This document shows, in pieces, positions 7,139 through 11,181 of a stretch of 11,181 bases of DNA (positions are counted from its first letter, which is position 1; each line of letters starts with the position of its first letter). The notes under the pieces are model-generated. The model was given only the letters and a program-made list of their open reading frames with translations. It did not search any database and was not told the DNA's origin. The DNA comes from DAOTZS01 sp034434335 (GTDB taxonomy: Bacteria; Chloroflexota; Anaerolineae; CG2-30-64-16), in assembly GCA_034434335.1 (NCBI GenBank), contig DAOTZS010000037.1, positions 1 to 11,181 of the forward strand. The letters are read 5' to 3'. Made by a program: the position numbers and the translations under genes.

Positions 7139-7175
7139 GGGTGTTTGCAGCGGCCTTCGGCCGCCGCAAACACCC
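7139..7175. repeat. Hairpin within the left repeat
   Basis: GTGTTTGC (7141-7148) pairs with GCAAACAC (7166-7173). After one A-C mismatch, GCGGCC (7150-7155) pairs with GGCCGC (7159-7164) around a TTC loop. Two further G-C pairs extend the base to 7139 and 7175. The arms then continue loosely into purine- and pyrimidine-rich flanks. A smaller stem, CGCC-TTT-GGCG, lies just upstream at 7110-7120. Lack of coding sense and the chain of hairpins mark it as part of a dispersed structured repeat. Confidence 0.75.
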
Positions 7176-7307
7176 CCTCTTATTCCCCCCTCTCCCCTGG
7201 CCGCAGGCCAAGGGCCACGCCCCGAGGGCGAGAGGGGGGACAAAGGGGGATGAGGGGCAGTGAAGGCCCCAGGGGGCAGAAAGTGTTAACCAATTTTGAT
7301 CCATCCC
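7155..7307 (+). repeat. Left copy of an inverted, hairpin-rich repeat
   Basis: This segment reappears in reverse complement at 11041-11181. The shared parts, in order, are CTTCGGCCGCC, a C-rich stretch with CCCTCT, the hairpin block CCCCCCTCTCCCCTGGCC, a GACAAAGGGGG segment and a very well conserved gene-proximal end. Bases 7261-7307 match the reverse complement of 11041-11087 with only two differences in 47. Here the hairpin has arms CCCCCCTCTC (7185-7194) and GAGAGGGGGG (7230-7239) with an enlarged loop containing a second small stem. No transposase or terminal target-site duplication is visible. It lies just upstream of the regulator promoter. Confidence 0.8.
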
Positions 7308-7337
7308 CCCGAGCCATATTCAGAATTGCTGGATACT

Positions 7338-7366
7338 TTGGGCAGGGGCCTGAATAGTAGTATAAT
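7338..7366 (+). promoter_or_regulatory. Sigma-70-type promoter for the regulator gene
   Basis: A consensus -10 box TATAAT (7361-7366) lies 17 bases after TTGGGC (7338-7343), a partial -35 box. Transcription would begin near 7373, giving a leader of about 70 bases before the ATG at 7444. The promoter lies immediately inside the left repeat. The -10 match is perfect; the -35 is weak, so an activator may help. Confidence 0.6.
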
Positions 7367-7443
7367 CCGCGCCAAAGCCTGGCCAGCCATCCATTATCAC
7401 TATACCACAAAAGAAGCCGCAAGGGGACACCTTTCTGGCCTTC

Positions 7444-8718
7444 ATGTGGACGTTGACAGGACATCCACCGGACATGCAAGCAAACCGAGCACGAGCAGCC
7501 TTTGTACGTGAATTGCGGCGGGTACTATCCGACCTGTACAATCCGGGCATCCTGCGGCGCAGTCCGCTGATTCAGCTTCTGGGTGTGGCTGACCGCCGCG
7601 ACCCCACATCTGCCTTGCAGCACATCCTGACCGAAGCGATAGAAGCTCTGGCCCCGGGCGAAGAGGTGCCGCCCGGGTCGCCTGCCTGGCGCGTTTACCA
7701 GGTGCTGCATGGCCGCTTTGTTGCCCAATTCTCCCAGGAAGAGGTAGCCAGAGATCTGTTCCTGAGCGCGCGCCAGGTCCGCCGGCAGGAACGTCTGGCT
7801 ATCGAAGTGCTGGCTGACCGCCTGTGGAATGCTTACGGTCTGGAAATGAAGGCTGATTGGCTGGAGCAGGGAGAGGCGCCAGAGGACATCGGCGTGGATG
7901 CTTCTGCCCTGAATGAGGAGCTGGCCTGGCTAGAAAAGACGCTGCCCACCCAGCCAGTTGATTTCGATGACCTGATTCAGACGGTGCTACACACGGCCCA
8001 ACCGCTTTTGCAGGCCCTGGAGGTGGTCGTAACCTGCCAGTCGGAAGGAGAACTGCTTCCCCTGACGGTACAACCGACTGCAGTTCGTCAGGCCCTCCTT
8101 CAGGTGCTGACTACTGTGGCACGACGTGTGCCGCGCGGCCGCATCCATGTGCACACAAGTCTTGTCCCCGACCGATTCTACGGCTGCATACGGATTATGG
8201 CCTATCCCAGTGGTCCCCTGGCCTCACCCTTGCCTGGTGCTGAGGAGCTGGCTCTGGCCAGGAAGATCTTGGAGCTCTCGCGCGGCACCCTTGAGCTTGA
8301 GGCCGATTCGGATGGCCACTCACGCCTGGCCATCTCCGTCACCCTGCCTACTGCTGAACAGATGCCCGTCCTGGTGATAGATGACAACATTGATACGTTA
8401 CGGCTGTTCGAGCGCTACCTTTCCGGCACGCGCTATCGTTTCATTGGCACACCGGATCCGCGCGGGGCCTTATCCCTGGCAGCCAGGCTCAAGCCCAAGG
8501 CAGTTGTCCTGGACATCATGCTGCCAGAAGTGGACGGCTGGGACCTGTTGGGCCGCTTGCGCGAGCATCCCAAAACCCACGATGTGCCGGTGATCGTATG
8601 TACCATCCTGCCCCAGGCTGAGCTGGCCTCGGTATTGGGAGCAGCCGAGTTCATCGCCAAACCGGTGCGCCGCCAGGCCCTGCTATCGGCGCTGGATCGG
8701 CTGGTCGGCACCGGGTGA
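7444..8718 (+). CDS. Response regulator with HTH-like segment, degenerate kinase-ATPase-like segment and C-terminal receiver
   Basis: This protein has 424 residues. Residues about 15-95 form a helical region I do not recognise. Residues 97-129 (FSQEEVARDLFLSARQVRRQ onward) look like a sigma-region-4/LuxR-like helix-turn-helix. Residues about 170-303 follow the layout of a histidine-kinase ATPase domain (AVRQALLQVL, then LALARKILELSRGTLELEA and ISVTLP), but the N-box asparagines are Gln/Thr and the glycine-rich G1 and G2 boxes are missing, so ATP binding is doubtful. Residues 308-422 are a complete receiver with Asp313/Asp314, phospho-acceptor Asp357, Thr387 and Lys406-Pro407. No output domain follows the receiver. 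The likely phosphodonor is the kinase encoded convergently 42 bp away. The start is uncertain: AAGGGG (7421-7426) is 17 bases from this ATG, and ATG 7474 is an alternative. Confidence 0.85.
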   Translation: MWTLTGHPPDMQANRARAAFVRELRRVLSDLYNPGILRRSPLIQLLGVADRRDPTSALQHILTEAIEALAPGEEVPPGSPAWRVYQVLHGRFVAQFSQEEVARDLFLSARQVRRQERLAIEVLADRLWNAYGLEMKADWLEQGEAPEDIGVDASALNEELAWLEKTLPTQPVDFDDLIQTVLHTAQPLLQALEVVVTCQSEGELLPLTVQPTAVRQALLQVLTTVARRVPRGRIHVHTSLVPDRFYGCIRIMAYPSGPLASPLPGAEELALARKILELSRGTLELEADSDGHSRLAISVTLPTAEQMPVLVIDDNIDTLRLFERYLSGTRYRFIGTPDPRGALSLAARLKPKAVVLDIMLPEVDGWDLLGRLREHPKTHDVPVIVCTILPQAELASVLGAAEFIAKPVRRQALLSALDRLVGTG

Positions 8719-8760
8719 AATCCCCCGAAGGCAGGAGCAACCCCGCGTATCCAGTCTCTC

Positions 8761-10959
8761 TCAAGACACCGCGCTGGCTGCCAGATCGCCCGCCGCACCT
8801 GGCATGCCCACGATTTGGACGATGGCCTTGATACAGTTCAGCAGCACGGGCACGGATAGGCCGCCTCTACGGGTAAGGGCCAACGCCTGGCTGACAATTG
8901 GCTGCCCCAGGGGGTCACGGGCCGAGATCGCGATCACCGGTACCTCCCGTAGATGCGCATTCTGGCTCCGTTCCTGGAGCAGTTGAAAGCCATCCATGTT
9001 GGGCATCACCAGGTCCAGCAAGATGACGTCGGGCCGGTAATGGCGCAGCAGGCGCAGAGCCTCATGGCCGTTGTGGGCCTTCAGCACACGGTAACCCTGG
9101 CCAGATGTGTGCAGCATCCGCTGCAGGAGATGTAGGGCATCGGGTTCGTCGTCTACGATCAGCACTGTACCTTGCTGCAGGCCCAGGCGGTCGAGGGCGC
9201 CCAGCAGCCGCTCTCTGGAAATTGGCTTGACCATATAGTCGGCGATGCCCAGGGCACGGGCCGATTCGTCAGTGCCAGGCACAGAACAAGCGAGGACCGG
9301 GATGCCATCAGGCAGAGATACCGACTTGAGCCGTTCCAGGACCTCACCTACGGCCGTATCGTTGATGAGCAGTGCCTGGCTGGGGCTGGCGCCTAACGCT
9401 TCCAGCGCGGCGCTCATCTCCTTTACTGCGACAACCTCCGCGTCCCCCAGATAGCGCCTCAGCAGCCTCTGGAGCGAGTTGCCCTCCTCCAACACGACCA
9501 ACCGTGGCCGTAATGGCACCCGACTGGCTGCCGGCTCGGATGTGCGTTGCAGATACTCCCAGCCAGGGATCAGCCAGCGGGACACGGGAGCCGGTGCCGG
9601 CTGAGGGGGAGCGATCGGCAGGCGCACAAAGAAGGTCGTCCCCACCCCTTTCTGGCTTTCGACCCAGATCTTGCCGCCGTGTAATTCGATGAACCGTTTG
9701 CTGATACTGAGGCCCAGGCCGGTCCCCCCATAGCGCCGACGGATGGAGCCGTCAAGCTGTTGGAAGGGCTGGAAGAGCCGCCCCATATCCTCCGCCGCGA
9801 TGCCAGGGCCGGTATCAGCTACGGAAAGGATCAGGTCTTCCCCATCCTGCCAGCCCTTCACGCACACCCCTCCGCGCTCGGTGAAGCGGCCGGCGTTGCT
9901 CAGCAGGTTGAGCATCACCTCGCGGATGCGGGTGCGATCGCCATAGATGGGGGGCAGGTTAGGAGGCAGCTCGCTCCGCAGGTAGAGGTGTTTGGACTCG
10001 AACAGCGGGCGCACTGCCTCGATGGCGGCCTCGACGATCTCGTTGACCGGCACGGATTCCCGGGCCAATGCCACCTGGTTGGCCTCGATCTGGCTGAGGT
10101 CGAGCACGTCGTCTATCAACTCTGCCAGGTGCTGAGCGTTGCGCCGGATAACAGCCAGGTCGGCCAGGAGGGCAGGTGGCAGCGAGCTGCCGTACGCCTC
10201 GGGCGTTTCCAGGATCATCTCGCTGAAGCCGATCACCATGTTGAGGGGGGTGCGTAGCTCGTGGCTGACGTTGGCAACGAATTGCTCCTTGGCCAGGCGG
10301 GCCTCTTCGGCGGCCCGGCGCAGGCCCTGGGCCAGGATGTTGAGCCGGGTGAGCTGCTGATTGGCACGCGCCAGGTCTTCCAGCGCCTGGGCCAGTTCGC
10401 CCTGGCGGTCGCGTGCCTCTTCCAGCAGCTTGCGCGCACTTTGGAAGTAGTCCCAGGCCCATTGGGCTGCCTCTCGGGCTGGAAGATGTACTGCCAGCAG
10501 TGCGCCAAAGGTGGCCCAGAGCGTGATCAGGGGCACGCCGATGGCGGTAACTTGCAGCGCGCCGAACCCGCGCAGGACGATGAGAAGTGCGGTCTCCAGG
10601 ACCGCGATACCCAGGGCAGCCGCGAAGCCGATGACACCCACAGCCACAGCCGGTGGCACGGCCACCAGCGCCAGCACGCCCGGTATGCCGAGCCAGAAGT
10701 GCCCCAGAAACACAGCCACGCCAGAGATCACGATCGCGTACCAGCGCCCGATTTCCGCGTGCCACCTGTATAGCATCCAGCCCCCTGCAGCCAGGCCATA
10801 CATCAGCAGTGCAAAGAGGGCATACGGGAGCAGCTCGCGCGCGTCCACCAGCTGCTCGCCCAGGGCGTAGAAGGCCAGCCCCAGCACAGGTAGCGTCACC
10901 AGCACCCACAGTGGCGACACTCGAAACTCAGAGGCCAGGCTCATATCTGTCTTCTGCAT
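8761..10959 (-). CDS. Membrane hybrid histidine kinase with two C-terminal receiver-like domains
   Basis: This 732-residue protein has about four to five hydrophobic spans in residues 16-158 with no large external loop, so sensing is probably in the membrane or cytoplasm. A coiled-coil linker follows (about 170-225). The HisKA box is SHELRTPLN with phospho-acceptor His233. The ATPase domain is intact: N-box NLLSNAGRF (351-359), DTGPGI (382-387) and GGTGLGL (411-417). A Pro-rich linker leads to receiver 1 (about 486-593), which has Glu491/Glu492 instead of the usual acidic Asp pair and Asn533-Asp534 at the phosphorylation site; Lys578 is kept. Receiver 2 (598-715) has Asp603/Asp604 and Asp649, but I see no KP lysine; an ALTRRGGLS segment occupies that area. 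I chose the ATG at 10959 because AAAGGGG sits 7 bases upstream; a TTG at 10998 would add 13 residues. The ligand is unknown. Confidence 0.92.
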   Translation of the reverse strand: MQKTDMSLASEFRVSPLWVLVTLPVLGLAFYALGEQLVDARELLPYALFALLMYGLAAGGWMLYRWHAEIGRWYAIVISGVAVFLGHFWLGIPGVLALVAVPPAVAVGVIGFAAALGIAVLETALLIVLRGFGALQVTAIGVPLITLWATFGALLAVHLPAREAAQWAWDYFQSARKLLEEARDRQGELAQALEDLARANQQLTRLNILAQGLRRAAEEARLAKEQFVANVSHELRTPLNMVIGFSEMILETPEAYGSSLPPALLADLAVIRRNAQHLAELIDDVLDLSQIEANQVALARESVPVNEIVEAAIEAVRPLFESKHLYLRSELPPNLPPIYGDRTRIREVMLNLLSNAGRFTERGGVCVKGWQDGEDLILSVADTGPGIAAEDMGRLFQPFQQLDGSIRRRYGGTGLGLSISKRFIELHGGKIWVESQKGVGTTFFVRLPIAPPQPAPAPVSRWLIPGWEYLQRTSEPAASRVPLRPRLVVLEEGNSLQRLLRRYLGDAEVVAVKEMSAALEALGASPSQALLINDTAVGEVLERLKSVSLPDGIPVLACSVPGTDESARALGIADYMVKPISRERLLGALDRLGLQQGTVLIVDDEPDALHLLQRMLHTSGQGYRVLKAHNGHEALRLLRHYRPDVILLDLVMPNMDGFQLLQERSQNAHLREVPVIAISARDPLGQPIVSQALALTRRGGLSVPVLLNCIKAIVQIVGMPGAAGDLAASAVS

Positions 10960-11009
10960 GGCACAACCCCTTTGAGCAGGTTTGCGAGCGAACCGCAACC
11001 GCGGGTTCC

Positions 11010-11038
11010 ATTATCCTGCCCGGTATGGTTCAAAATCG
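11010..11038 (-). promoter_or_regulatory. Possible promoter of the kinase gene
   Basis: On the minus strand, GATAAT (11015-11010) is a near-consensus -10 box. The region 16-17 bases upstream reads GATTTT or CGATTT, a poor -35 match that falls within one of two direct repeats. Transcription would start about 45 bases upstream of the ATG at 10959. The position is sensible, but the evidence is only the -10 box. Confidence 0.35.
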
Positions 11039-11059
11039 GTGGGATGGTTCAAAATTGGT
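11025..11059. repeat. Two direct repeats of ATGGTTCAAAATYGGT, 19-bp period
   Basis: ATGGTTCAAAATCGGT (11025-11040) and ATGGTTCAAAATTGGT (11044-11059) differ at one base and are spaced 19 bp apart, close to two helical turns. They overlap the likely -35 region of the kinase gene. The left repeat has a single, slightly altered copy at the matching place. They may be binding sites for a regulator, or sub-repeats at the edge of the larger element. Confidence 0.7.
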
Positions 11060-11181
11060 TAACACTTTCTGCCCCCTCGGGCCTTCACAGCCCCTCCCCC
11101 CCCTTTGTCCCCCCTCTCCCCTGGCCGCAGGCCAGGGGAGAGGGGGGATTGAAGAGGGGGGTTTTGTGGTGGCGGCCGAAG
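11041..11181 (-). repeat. Right copy of the inverted, hairpin-rich repeat, continuing past the window
   Basis: Read on the minus strand this matches 7155-7307, ending with the conserved segment near GTGTTAACCAATTTTGA next to the kinase gene. It includes a perfect palindrome: CCCCCCTCTCCCCTGGCC (11109-11126), loop GCA, and the exact complement at 11130-11147, an 18-bp stem. The left copy has the same stem ends but an enlarged loop. The homology reaches the window edge (GGCGGCCGAAG, 11171-11181), so the true outer end is not seen. Confidence 0.8.

Larger units (their letters stand above)
6945..7443. other. Intergenic region between divergent units: importer leader, hairpin repeat, regulator promoter
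   Basis: This is about 500 bases without a convincing gene. The importer-proximal part (6945-7090) is AT-richer. It holds the binding-protein ribosome binding site and a weak possible - strand promoter (TTAGGC at 6986-6991, 18 bases, TATAAC at 6962-6967), which would leave only a very short leader; I am not confident in it. From about 7096 to 7307 the sequence becomes runs of C and G with successive hairpins, the left copy of a repeat also found at the right edge. From 7311 onward a good promoter for the + strand regulator gene is visible. Confidence 0.6.

Noticed and set aside
7096..7240. CRISPR array or intrinsic terminator in the C/G-run region
   Set aside because: There are no regularly spaced identical repeats with unique spacers, and the hairpins are not followed by a T-run. 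They fit a dispersed structured repeat better.
9959..10909. 316-codon open frame on the minus strand in another frame of the kinase gene
   Set aside because: Its translation is Gly/Arg/Ala/Pro-rich with no domain, while the overlapping frame encodes clear membrane spans, HisKA and ATPase motifs.
7155..11181. Composite transposon or insertion sequence
   Set aside because: No transposase, integrase or target-site duplication is visible, and the right outer end is outside the window; only the inverted repeat itself can be supported.

Overview
The window is GC-rich and almost fully coding. It looks like a chromosomal segment from a Chloroflexota bacterium, possibly Anaerolineae or a relative. 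That placement is an inference from the Tat-type lipoprotein with a Pro/Ala/Thr/Lys linker, a sugar-type ABC importer with no local ATPase, an unusual hybrid kinase/regulator pair, and GC-rich hairpin repeats. No rRNA, tRNA or taxonomic marker gene is present to prove it.

Region 1 (1-2608, + strand) is a tight operon. It holds the C-terminal part of a RuBisCO-like protein, cut by the left edge, then two different uroporphyrinogen-decarboxylase-superfamily (URO-D/MtaA-like) proteins. The first junction is an ATGA overlap; the second gap is 14 bp with a clear ribosome binding site. The RuBisCO-like protein has lost the loop-6 lysine of true RuBisCO.

Region 2 (2689-6944, - strand) converges on region 1. 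Transcribed right to left, it encodes a Tat/lipobox substrate-binding lipoprotein, two MalF/MalG-type permeases, and a third URO-D-like protein 9 bp after the last permease. A long, nearly perfect hairpin (5534-5576) separates the binding-protein gene from the permeases. No ATPase gene is in the window. The two convergent units together suggest an import-plus-catabolism locus in which URO-D-like enzymes (methyl transfer or decarboxylation) and a RuBisCO-like enzyme act on an imported, probably carbohydrate-like, compound. The substrate is unknown and the link is an inference.

Region 3 (6945-11181) is a noncoding repeat-rich stretch followed by a convergent signalling pair. The + strand gene (7444-8718) encodes an HTH-like segment, a degenerate kinase-ATPase-like segment and a C-terminal receiver. 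The - strand gene (8761-10959) encodes a membrane hybrid histidine kinase with two C-terminal receiver-like domains. Both genes are preceded, in the same relative orientation, by copies of one hairpin-rich repeat (about 7155-7307 and 11041-11181), so the pair is bracketed by inverted repeats. The right copy continues beyond the window.

The strongest candidates for something undescribed are the RuBisCO-like/URO-D/ABC gene set and the repeat-bracketed signalling pair with its degenerate domains.
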